The notes beneath the pieces are model-generated. The model did no database searches. It was given only the letters and a program-made list of their open reading frames with translations, and was not told the origin of the DNA. 64,000 bases of DNA from Symsagittifera roscoffensis (taxonomy: Eukaryota; Xenacoelomorpha; Acoela; Convolutidae): the NCBI RefSeq assembly GCF_963678635.1, contig NC_087065.1:74099345-74163344 (forward strand), given 5' to 3'. Below, piece by piece: positions 42,240-53,299 of the stretch (position 1 is its first letter; each line of letters opens with the position of its first letter). A program made the position numbers and the translations under genes.

Positions 42240-43424
42240 CATGACAGAAAGTTCCAGACACTGTTGTGATAGATGAATCTGAAGGTGGATACACAGAAAA
42301 ATTAGAACTCTGGAATTCAGCGAGAAGAGTGGCTTCCGATCAAAAGGCGACTTACCTGGAAAACCTTATTCGTGACACGACAAATAAAGCAAACTTGTAT
42401 GGAGCGTTGGCATCCTCGGAAACGCTAGAAGAAAATTTGAGGTATCTTGCCATTTTAGCTTGAAGGGGAGTTTTGGTGCGTTACTTTGAGAAAAAAAAGT
42501 GAATGACGCAAAAGCTTTGGCCGTTATAGCAGTAACATTTATGTGAGATTGATTACAGCTTCAACTCTTTTTTTTGTGTACTTGGTTTGACCACGGACGA
42601 TCATGACTCAGATGGAAGTAAGATATCCTAGGATGTACAAAATGCTCCTGATGAGGGCTCGGAGAGACTTGATGACAAGTGATGAAGCGACCGTGGCGTG
42701 TGCAAAACGGAGAGACCATCTCTGTTTATTGAGGCTCATGTTAGATCAATCATCAGTAACAATAATTATCACGTGCTTAAAATTGCTAAAACAAAAATAG
42801 TCTCGGCAAACTTTCTTCCTGCAAGCCCTATAAAACTTTCAACAATAAAATTGAAAATGAGAATTTTGTGCAAAAAGAAATTTTGAGGAAAATAGACGAA
42901 ACAAGATGTTTTTCTAGCCAAGAGTTGACGGAAGACTCATTAAGAAAACTGGCAAAATCCAGTGACTACTGTAGGCTGATGAGAAACAATTATACCAGTG
43001 CGTCATGTGTGATCGGAACGACGTACAATCCATTAGGTAAAGATATACGCGGTTTTGAGTTAATTTATGAACAAACAGTGTTGCTGAGTATCTGTGAGTC
43101 CAGAATATCAATTATAAAGGACTCTGCGAGCTAGCAGGTGAAGCTATGACTAATACTGTAGAACAATTGACTGCACCATCAATGACAAAATTGGATTGCT
43201 AGCAGAGTTTCGAAAACGAACTTCTGAGAACGGGCCTGGCGGTTGTGTGGGTTTTGCTAAATTGTCACGGTGAGTCTCCAAGTCCTACTGCGGACTTGAT
43301 TTTGCGAGAGACACCATACGTAGAAAAAAAATAATAGCGACCTTAACCTGCGTGACCTATAAACCATGCACTACACACCAGCACAAACCTAGAACTCAGA
43401 TACTTACAGCATGTAGATGACAGC
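42240..43424 (+). pseudogene. Element C: second copy of the ORF3 middle region
   Basis: Near-duplicate of 39577-40800: both start at GTTCCAGACAC and share GAAGGTGGATACACA. The frame holds GGYTEKLELWNSARR (42285), ACAKRRDHLCLLRLM (42695) and TTYNPLGKDIRGFELIYEQ (43020-43075), each matching element B ORF3. It is better preserved than the first copy. It ends abruptly at 43424, where minus-strand element B sequence begins. Confidence 0.8.
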
Positions 43425-43706
43425 ACTAGAGGCTGTTGTCATCACGTTATAGATGATATTCAGATCACGCAGATTACAGTCTGAATTTAGTTCCCTCTGT
43501 ACATCTTGTGTTGCATGTAGTATCGAATCAGCATTGGGACTAGGACGCCATGAGGTTCTCATCAGTTCCCATACCATCATCAAGCTCGTTCTCAGTAATT
43601 CATCTGAGAATCCCAATCCAAACTCTACTCGTTTGTCGGATTCTGGCACGGAAGGTGCAGTCACCTTTTCCTCCAAGACTAGTCCCAGCCTGGTCTGCTG
43701 ATTAGC
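43424..43706 (-). pseudogene. ORF3 fragment truncated by LTR insertion (left copy)
   Basis: Encodes LGLVLEEKVTAPSVPES..FGLGFSDELL and then MMVWELMR on the minus strand, as in 54740-55015 of element B. The right edge at 43706 is where the LTR starts. The left edge abuts the plus-strand C relic. Confidence 0.85.
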
Positions 43707-46700
43707 TGTTTCTGCTGAAATAAAGAGTCCAGAGTGGATCTTTTGCCCTGTTGTAAGCTTAGGGTGTCAAAAAAAAGGTTTATAGAACTGACTCTAACAG
43801 CGATCGGATTACCATGACGTGCTATAGAACACAGAAACCGAGAGAGCAGAGTCGATGTCGCAGAGTCAAGAATTTGAGTATTGAAACAGCCGAAGAACAT
43901 GATGCAACAACGACAAGAATTTTAAAGTTTTAGGTCTGTAAACAAGGAAAAAACAAAGAAAGAAGCAATGAAGTTGCAAACAAGACGAGAACAACTCAAA
44001 ATGTGATTTGAATGACAAAAACGCAATATAGCAACAGAACTAACAGAGCTGAAACTTAAAAAAAAATAGCTTTTTAGTTTTTTTTTTAATTTTGAGTTGA
44101 CAGTTGCTGCAAATATAAATACTTATGATTATTTTAACCTGATTGTTTGTGCTGTTCGAAAAAACCTATTAATTTTTTTACAGCAGCTTACCAGACCTAT
44201 TTTTCACCAGATCACAATGCAATAGATTATTTATTATAGTTTTAATTTCGGGGGCAATTTTCATGGGCAAGGCCAAATATTAAGTTGAATCTTTTGCGCG
44301 TTTTGCAGTTAAAAGAACTAAATGATTTACTCTTGTGCCTCTATCATAACAACATCCTTGAAATATAAAAAGTGTTCCAAAACGACCGCTGTCAGTGACA
44401 AATCGAACGTTTTTTTTAGGACAGTGTAAGCTATGTTTTCTAGGACAGACTAAAAGTACGCATAACAATACATTTATAGGTCAACTTCAAAAATTATGTC
44501 CGAAAAAATCAAATTCAAGAGTGAACTTCCAATATCTCGGGCTCTGCTATAGGCGAATTTTGTCAAAAAAAATTGCTTTCTGAAAAAAAATCTGAGCTGG
44601 AAAAAGTTTCGGAGCTCATTGATAAACTAGATATACATTATGGCTTTTACTTCCAAAAGATTTGCTTTAACATGTAGAAAATCCTATAGTTTTTGCGTAC
44701 AAGTCTTTGTTTTTTGCAGTGACTTTTTTGGAAAAGTACGATCGAATTTAATGAAACTCTCTACGTAAGCTAACAAATGTAAAAACAAATGACAGTAATC
44801 CCGGCAGCCAAAACTGGCTTGGGTACGTGTTCCGCTCGCGTATCAGCTTTACTCGCTTTTTTAGCCTCAGCAGAAGGAGTGAAAACTACCTTAAGTGAGA
44901 TTTTTGGTTTGGAGCACGAGGATGCATTACAACTTTGGTTTGATTCAGTAAAATGTGAAGTAGCTCCGGAAAACTAAATCCAAAAAGTTGGACGTAGCCC
45001 ATTTTTGATAAAGAGCTTTCTCAAATGAATTTGAAACTAGAACTTACTGATGTAAAAAGATTCATTGCTTATCAGGATAAGTTTGGATCGCAATGGTTGA
45101 AGGTCATACCCTGTAAAAACATAAAATTGTAATTGTCGAACTATCAGCTTTAAGTTGCAATTGGACTCCGCCTAGGTTCAAAAATTTGTGAAAAACATGC
45201 GTTTAGGGAAAAGATGTAACTGAAGAGGAATGGCATGGCCTATCGTGTCTCATAAGCGCAGGGAGATTCTCTAAGCATTCAAATTTGAATGCCCTTATGA
45301 AATAAAGTCTCGTCTCTACTCACATTCCTTCTCTTTTACAGCCCCGACACATACACAGGACAGATCAGAAGCGACCAGACGGTTTGACGCTCCTCGCATA
45401 GGCTGTTGGTAGTTGTAGTGGTAGTTGACTTGGTGCGCATTCATAGGCACCTAAATGATAATCAGTCTCAAGAGTCCAAAACAAAAAGGCAGTCGCATAA
45501 GTCCCATATCGTTCAATTGGTCAAATGACTAAATTAGCCATGTCTCGGTTTAAGTCCGCCGGTTTAGCCATGTCTCGGTTTAAGTCCGCTTTGCGGCGAC
45601 AACCGGCTCTAAATTTTGTATATAATCCTACCCTACAGTCCTACCTTATTCTGCAGTTTGATTTTATGCTGCTTGAACAGTAAACAATCAATCCAGATTC
45701 CGTTGGCTCAAATTTCAATCAATCAGAATTCAATAAGTTAAATTTTGGGACTTATGCGACTGATTTTCATTTTGGGAGCTATGAATATTGGAACCTATGG
45801 TAATTCACCGTTGAGTCCCTAGCACCTAGTAGAATAAGCGCAGTCTCGGTTTTTCAGAAATCTGACATTATAGAGATAAAATGAATGACGGATAGTTTTT
45901 TTCTACTAATTGCATTTGACGTTCAGGGTGCGGCCGGCCCTAGCACAGATGTTTCTGAATAAGCTTTGTAAGAACTCGTGCACGTGTACCGAGGAACTCA
46001 GGGCAGGTAGTTTTCTTAAGCAGAGAAACTCTTCCCAATACAGGTTGAGAACGCTGCCTGTGTACTCGGCACTATAAATAATAAAACTACTTACGAAGAA
46101 ATTTTTTAATTATAGAGCCAAGGGAACAAAAGCGCAGCTTTATATAATCATATGATAGACCCGTAGCCTCATATTAGGTTAGTCTTTTTGAGTCACTTTC
46201 AAGTTCGGTTTGTTCTGTGCAGGTGTTAGTTTTCTCAATCTGTTTGGCTTGATTCCCAACCATCTGACTCTCTTTATCTCTATTCACATCTTTTCTTTAT
46301 CTAAAAAGTTCCGAGGATTTTAACTGGATAGTGTGATGAAGGGACTTCTGACTGTAATCTCGGTTACTATGATACTTTCGACCTGATTATATTTTTACAA
46401 AAAAAATACATATCTCTTTTTTAGGAAGAATTTAATGTGAAAACCTATCTTAAGTTGTCAACGAAATACTTTAAATTTAGATATTTTTTTCTCTGACTTC
46501 CTTGGCTATGAATAAGTATGTGTAGTGTAAAAAGGTGTATCATTAAGTTGACTTACATTTGCCTCCTAATCAAGTAACTTTATGAGGAGGTAGGAAATGG
46601 TCGATCCATCTTCGACGAAGAGGCTATTTTTTTACTGAACAAAAGAAATAATAATTGTAATAACCTCGTGGTCTTGGGATACTGAGACTCAGCCATGAAT

Positions 46701-47638
46701 TCACTGTTTCTGCATTTAACTTGTTACTTTGCATATTGTAACATTCGCCCGGAAGTACATATCGACTGAAAATAGAGCTAAGCTATAAAACGAGTGGCCA
46801 GCGTCTAAACAGAGCTCTACATGCTTTTCACCGTCTCTACCAAAGCCAGTTCTTTTGATAGTCTTTTCAACATCGGGTCGACAAAAACGTTACTGTTCTC
46901 CGGCCTCGACCAGAAAGCTCAAATTAACTTACTTACATGCAAAATTAGTGCGCTCATGGCTGGGTCTCAGTATCCCCAGACCACGAGGTCACTCCTAAAA
47001 ACAAGGCTACTACTTTTTGTTATATTACTATTGTTTTTGTTCAGTAGATAAAAATCATCATCTCCATCGAAAATGGATCAACCCTTTCCCTTAACTCCTA
47101 GCTTCTCATTGTCAGAAAAGGAATTCAGATGTTAAATAAATTCAATTTAGGACAAAATCGGGAAGCTAAAAGTTTGTATTAAATGGTTTAAGGTCAAGTC
47201 CCAAGACCCCTCCGGATTCCTGAATCCGGGGAAATAACACCCTTATTTCCACTCCGGAAGGCTTGTTCCCACCCTTCACAGTTAGCGTGAATGGCCTTGC
47301 AACGATTGTAGCGACACAATCGTTGCAACTCGGAGCGGTCTCTGCTAACACTCTGTCGTTTTTTCGTTTTTCTCTCAATTATCGAAGTTGTTTTCGCAAC
47401 TTCTGTCGTTGTTCTGTTTTTATTTTGGACTTCTTCCAAAATGGCCGTTTTTGACGTTTCTCAGAAGTGTGACGTCACAATTCGAGTTTTTAAAATTTAA
47501 GAATTTCCGAATCCTTCAGCCTTCACGATTTGTCCAATCGTCTGAATAACACTGTTAATCCTCTAAAACTGCTAATTCGGAAGGTTAGCTGCTAGCCCTT
47601 CGTAACTGTCTTTTCGTCAATTCTGGTCGATTGTCACT
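43707..47638 (-). repeat. Element B-type LTR, left duplicate, 3.9 kb
   Basis: The sense end is ..AGAAACA at 43707. The sense start at 47638 has lost the canonical TG through a base change and abuts the polypurine tract at 47639. The segment GGGTTGATCCATC near 47080 lies about 550 bp from the LTR start, the same distance as the homologous GGTTGATCCATC in the A LTR. It contains two fold-backs, several TATA-like sites and a 62-codon frame. Most of its length probably comes from internal insertions. Confidence 0.7.
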
Positions 47639-48344
47639 TACTCCCCGGACAGCCCGGTCAATGTCCCCATTGAATCTCGCAGTCTTTGTAAAATTGGTAC
47701 AGTGCCATTGAACAGAAATTACAAAATTTAAGAAATCACTTTTATCCACGTCATATCGACTCACCGCAGAACATAAATGGCATCATACTACATCACTATA
47801 GCCTTCCAAATTCTTTCATGAATCTGCACTTTCGAGGACATGAGTTAAGATAAAACATTTCTTATGACTTCCAGTGTCAATGCTCTGACTTGAAATTTTG
47901 TCTCCTAGGTTTTAAAAGTGTTAGTCTGCAGGACAGTCCTGCCAGCCAACAAGCTAAAATTATCCTACTATGCTCCTTCCCTTCGGAAATTTTAGTTGTT
48001 ATTGGTCCTGAATATTAAAATTAGGGAACTCTGTGGTTAGAAAGAACAATGAAACAATCTCCCTCTTCAGGAGATTTCCCAAGCTTTTCATGTCACCACA
48101 AAGTAATCAGTCGTCCTAGTTGATTAAAAACAATCATGCAGGCTGGAATATTTAAATATACTCTTCACTCAAGCCTTTCGAATTAAATAGTGAGTGTCTC
48201 TAAAGCCACTAATTAAAATCAAAATGCAAATTTGTAAATGCAACAAATTCTTTAATGTTCAAAACTCAACTAAATGTTTTCTTTCAGTTTCAATTACAAC
48301 TTGGTTGCTTAGTTTCTCCCTTGAGTTTTTTGTCACACACAAAG
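47639..48344 (-). other. 3' untranslated region of a truncated B-type element
   Basis: Begins with a polypurine-tract-like sequence (sense CCGGGGAGTA with small change) and has faint similarity to 281-699 of element A. No gene. Confidence 0.5.
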
Positions 48345-49361
48345 TCACTGAAGTCTTTCAAAGTCACTGAAGTTCCCACTGACGTATCCCATGAACTTCT
48401 TTCCCAGTATCGATTCCAACTCCTCCTTAGTTCTTTCTGGAACTGCTGAGAACATTTTGCACAGTAACTCATAAGACTTTTCCGACTTTCTCGCTAGTCT
48501 TTTACACTTTGGCACTGAGAAGGCCTGAACCACGATCGTTCTCGTACTTTTTACAACCACAGCTACGAAATCGAAATGCACTGGGTATCTGCTCTTGCAC
48601 ATTGGAGCTAATGTCGATCCCACCAAATATCGCGCTTCCGATGGTCTGCGATAAATTTCACCGTGTCGGATGTTCATTTCCGCCTCGATCATTTCCCTCC
48701 ATTTTCCTATGTGCTTTTGCTCAGTCTGCAAAACTCCTGGGGACATTTCTACACTGATGGCCGTGACCATCTCTTGTTTCTGTTCTAGGTTCAATAGTGA
48801 CTCTTAAGAACTAAACATGCTGTAGAATCCTAGTGCATTCACTAGATTCACAGTTCCTCCATGGCAATCTGCGATCAGCTCCGCTTCCGTTTTCGCTTTC
48901 ATCACAATGTTCCCAAACAATATTGTCAACTGCTTGTGTTGTTTCTCCAGGGTTTTCACGCAATCTAGGCCTCAACAAACGTGACCTTCCAGTCCACAGA
49001 CTTCTGCCAGACAGCTACCAGGTTTAACCCAGTCCTCTGGTCCCCAGCCAGGCAACTCTACTTTGTCTTTTCCGTTGCTCCTAGAGGCTGTTGTCATCAC
49101 GTTATAGATGATATTCAGATCACGCAGATTACAGTCTGAATTTAGTTCCCTCTGTACATCTTGTGTTGCATGTAGTATCGAATCAGCATTGGGACTAGGA
49201 CGCCATGAGGGTCTCATCAGTTCCCATACCATCATCAAGCTCGTTCTCAGTAATTCATCTGAGAATCCCAATCCAAACTCTACTCGTTTGTCGGATTCTG
49301 GCACGGAAGGTGCAGTCACCTTTTCCTCCAAGACTAGTCCCAGCCTGGTCTGCTGATTAGC
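48345..49361 (-). pseudogene. ORF3 fragment into which the element B LTR is inserted
   Basis: On the minus strand it encodes the conserved ORF3 segment from LGLVLEEKVTAPSV through the Cys region and IMVVQAFSVPKCKRLAR-like sequence to GKKFMGYVSGNFSDFE. It closely matches 54001-55015, with a few stops and small indels. The right edge at 49361 joins the LTR at the same point as the left copy at 43706. Its C-terminal part is missing. Confidence 0.85.
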
Positions 49362-50441
49362 TGTTTCTGCTGAAATAAAGAGTCCAGAGTGGATCTTTTG
49401 CCCTGTTGTAAGCTTAGGGTGTCACAAAACAAGGTTTATAGAACTGACTCTAACAGCGTTCGGATTACCATGACGTGCTATAGGACACAGAAACCGAGAG
49501 AGCAGAGTCGATGTCGCAGAGTCAAGAATTTGAGTATTGAAACAGACGAATAACATGATGCAAGAACGACAAGAGTTTTAAAGTTTTAGGTCTGTAAACA
49601 ATGAAAAAACAAAGAAAGAAGCAATGAAGATGCAAACAAGACAAGAACAACTCAAAATGTAATTTGAATGACAAAAACGCAATATAGCAACAGAACTAAC
49701 AGAGCTGAAACTTTTTAAAAAATAGCTTTTTAGTTTTTTTTTATTTTGAGTTGACAGTTGCTGCAAATATAAATACTTATGATTATTTTAACCTGATTGT
49801 TTGTGCTGTTCGAAAAAACCTATAAATTTTTTTACAGCAGCTTACCAGACCTATTTTTCACCAGATCACAATGCAATAGATTATTTAGTTTAGTTTCATT
49901 TTCGGGGGCATTTTTCATGGGCAAGGCCAAATATTAAATTGAATCTTTTGCGCTTTGTGCAGTTAAAAGAACTAAATGATTTACTCTTGTGCCTCTATCA
50001 TAACAAAATACTTGAAATATAAAAGTGTTCAAAAACGTCCGCTGTCAGTGACAAATCGAACGTTTTTTTTAGGACAGTGTGAGCTATGTTTTCTAGGACA
50101 GACTAAAAGTACGCATAACAATACATTTATAGGTCAACTTCAAAAATTATGTCCGAAAAAATCAAATTCAAGAGTGAACTTCCAATATCTCGGGCTCTGC
50201 TATAGGCGAATTTTGTCAAAAAAAATTGCTTACTGAAAAAAAATCTGAGCTGGAAAAAATTTCGGAGCTCATTGATAAACTAGATATACATTATGGCTTT
50301 TACTTCCTAAAGATTTGCTTTAACATGTAGAAAATCCTATAATTATTGCGTACAAGTCTTTGTTTTTTGCAGTGTTTTTTTTGGAAAAGTACGATCGAAT
50401 TTAATGAAACTCTCTACGTAAGCTAACAAATGTAAAAACAA

Positions 50442-50630
50442 ATGACAGTAATCCCGGCAGCCAAAACTGGCTTGGGTACGTGTTCCGCTCGCGTATCAGC
50501 TTTACTCGCTTTTTTAGCCTCAGCAGAAGGAGTGAAAACTACCTTAAGTGAGATTTTTGGTTTGGAGCACGAGGATGCATTACAACTTTGGTTTGATTCA
50601 GTAAAATGTGAAGTAGCTCCGGAAAACTAA
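50442..50630 (+). other. 62-codon frame preserved in both LTR copies
   Basis: The plus-strand frames at 44789-44977 and 50442-50630 translate identically, whereas surrounding LTR DNA differs at many sites. I recognise no family. This may be a small real gene or coding exon captured in the LTR, or simply a slow-evolving patch. Confidence 0.3.
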
Positions 50631-51079
50631 ATCCAAAAAGTTGGACGTAGCCCATTTTTGATAAAGAGCTTTCTCAAGTGAATTTGAAATTAGAACTTAC
50701 TGATGTAAAAAGATTCATTGCTTATCAGGATAAGTTTGGATCGCATTGGTTGAAAGTCATACCCTGTTAAAACATAAAACTGAAATTGTCGAATTATCAG
50801 CTTAAAGTTGCAATTGGACTCCGCCAAGCCTAGGTTCACAAATTTGTGAAAAACATGCGTTTAGGGAAAAGATGTAACTGAAGAGGAATGGCATGGCCTA
50901 TCGTGTCTCATAAGTGCAGGGAGATTCTCTAAGCATTCAAATTTGAATGCCCTTATGAAATTAAGTCTCGTCTCTACTCACATTCCTTCTCTTTTACAGC
51001 CCCGACACATACACAGGACAGATCAGAAGCGACCAGACGGTTTGACGCTCCTCGCATAGTCTGTTGGTAGTTGTAGTGG

Positions 51080-51445
51080 TAGTTGACTTGGTGCGTATTC
51101 ATAGGCACCTAAATGATAATCAGTCTCAAGAGTCCAAAACAAAAAGGCAGTCGCATAAGTCCCATATCGTTCAATTGGCCAAATGACTAAATTATCCATG
51201 TCTCGGTTTAAGGTCGCCGGTTGTCGCCCTACGCGCGCATCGCCGCTTTGCGGCGACAACCTGCTCTAAATTTTGTATATAATCCTACCTTACAGTCCTA
51301 CCCTATTCTGCAGCTTGATTTTATGCTGCTTGAACAGTAAACAATCAATCCAGTTTTTCGTTGGCTCAAATTTCAATCAATCAGAATTCAATAAGTTAAA
51401 TTTTGGGACTTATGCGACTGATTTTCATTTTGGGAGCTATGAATA
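51080..51445. repeat. Fold-back insert with TATA-like core in the B LTR
   Basis: AGTCGCATAAGTCCCATA near 51150 and GGGACTTATGCGACTGAT near 51405 form an inverted repeat, with TATGAAT-type extensions on both arms. The centre has TTTGTATATAATCC. The same structure is at about 45425-45790 in the duplicate. Confidence 0.65.
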
Positions 51446-52254
51446 TTGGAACCTATGGTAATTCACCGTTGACTCCCTAGCCCCTAGTAGAATAAGCGCA
51501 GTCTCGGTTTGTCATAATTCTGACATTATAGAGATAAAATGAATGACGGATAGTTTTTTTTCTACTAATTGCATTTGACGTTCAGGGTGCGGCCGGCCCT
51601 AGCACAGATGTTTCTGAATAAGCTTTGTAAGAACTTGTGCATGTGAACCGAGGAACTCAGGGCAGGGTAGTTTTCTTAAGCAGAGAAACTCTTCCCGATA
51701 CAGGTTGAGAACGCTGCCTGTAAACTCGGCACTATAAATGATAAAACTACATACGAAGAATTTTTTTAATTATAGAGCCAAGGGAACAAAAAGGCAGCTT
51801 TATATAATTATATGATAGACCCGTAGCCTCATATCAGGTTAGTCTTTTCGAGTCACTTTCAAGTTCGGTTTATTCTGTGCAGGTGTTAGTTTTCTCAATC
51901 TATTTGGCTTGATTCCCAACCATCTGACTCTCTTTATCTCTATTCACATATTTTCTTTATCTAAAAAGTTCCGAGGATTTTGACTGGATAGTGTGATGAA
52001 GGGACTCCTGACTGTAACATCGGTTACTTTGATACTTTCGACCTGATTATATTTTTACAAAAAAATACATATCTCTTTTTTAGGAAGAATTTAATGTGAA
52101 AACCTATCTTAAGCTGTCAACCAAATACTTTAAATTTAGATGAGTTTTTCTCTGATTTCCTTGGCTATGAATAAGTATGTGTAGTGTAAAAAGGTGTATC
52201 ATTAAGTTGACTTACATTTGCCTCCTAATCAAGTAATTTTATGAGGAGCTAGGA

Positions 52255-52745
52255 AATGGTCGATCCATCTTCGACGAATAGGCTATTTTTTTACTGAACA
52301 AAAGAAGTAATAATTGTAATAACCTCGTGGTCTTGGGATACTGAGACTCAGCCATGAGTTCACTGTTTCTGCATTTAACTTGTTAATTTGCATATTGTAA
52401 CATTCTCCCGGAAGTACATAACGACGGAAAATAGAGCTAAGCTGTAAAACGAGTGGCCAGCGTCTAAACAGAGCTCTACATGCTTTTCACCGTCTCTACC
52501 AAAGCCAGTTCTTTTGGTGGTCTTTTCAACATCGGGTCGACAAAAACTTTACTGTTCTCCTGCTTCGACCAGAACGCTCAAATTAACTTACTTTCATGCA
52601 AAATTAGTGAACTCATGGCTGGGTCTCAGTATCCCCAGACCACGAGGTCACTCCTAAAAACAGGGCTACTACTATTTGTTATATTACTATTGTTTTTGTT
52701 CAGTAGATAAAAATCATCGTCTCCATCGAAGATGGATCAACCCTT
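52255..52745. repeat. Long fold-back in the B LTR, arms about 110 bp
   Basis: The left arm has GATCCATCTTCGACGA, then CTGAACAAAAGAAG, then CCTCGTGGTCTTGGGATACT. The right arm holds the inverse order ending TCCATCGAAGATGGATC. A duplicate lies at about 46595-47090, where the loop carries GCTATAAAACGAG, a TATA-like element, upstream of a short frame. Confidence 0.75.
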
Positions 52746-53299
52746 TCCCTTAACGCCTAGCTTCTCATCAGCAGAATAGGAATTCAGATGTTAAATATAT
52801 TCAATTTAGGACATAATCAGGAAGCTAAAAGTTTGCATAAAATGGTTTAAATTCAAGTCTCAAGACCCCTCCGGATTCTTAAATCCGGGGAAATAACACC
52901 CTTATTTCTTCTCCGGAAGGCTTGTTCCCGATAGCGTGAATGGCCTTGCAACGATTGTAGCGACACAATCGTTGCAACTCGGAGCGGTCTCTGCTAACAC
53001 TCTGTCGTATTTTCGTTTTTCTCTCAATTATCGTAGTTGTTTTCGCAACTTCTGTCGTTGTTCCGTTTTTTTTGGATTTCTTCCATGATGGCCGTTTTTG
53101 ACGTTTCTCGGAAGTAAGACGTCACAATTCGAATTTTTCAAATTTAAGAATTTCCGAATCCTTCAGCCTTCACGATTTGTCCAATCGTCTGAATAACACT
53201 GTTAATCCTCTAAAAATGCTAATTCGGAAGGTTAGCTGCTAGCCCTTCGTAACTGTCTTTTTGTCAATTCTGGTCGAATATCACATACTCCCCGGACAG

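Larger units (their letters stand above)
49362..53285 (-). repeat. 3' LTR of element B, 3.9 kb
   Basis: The sense strand starts TGTGATATTC at 53285, directly after polypurine tract CCGGGGAGTA, and ends ..AGAAACA at 49362, giving TG..CA ends. It is several percent different from its duplicate at 43707-47638. It is about three times longer than my estimate for the A LTR. Internal fold-backs at about 51080-51445 and 52255-52745 account for part of the excess. Confidence 0.75.
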
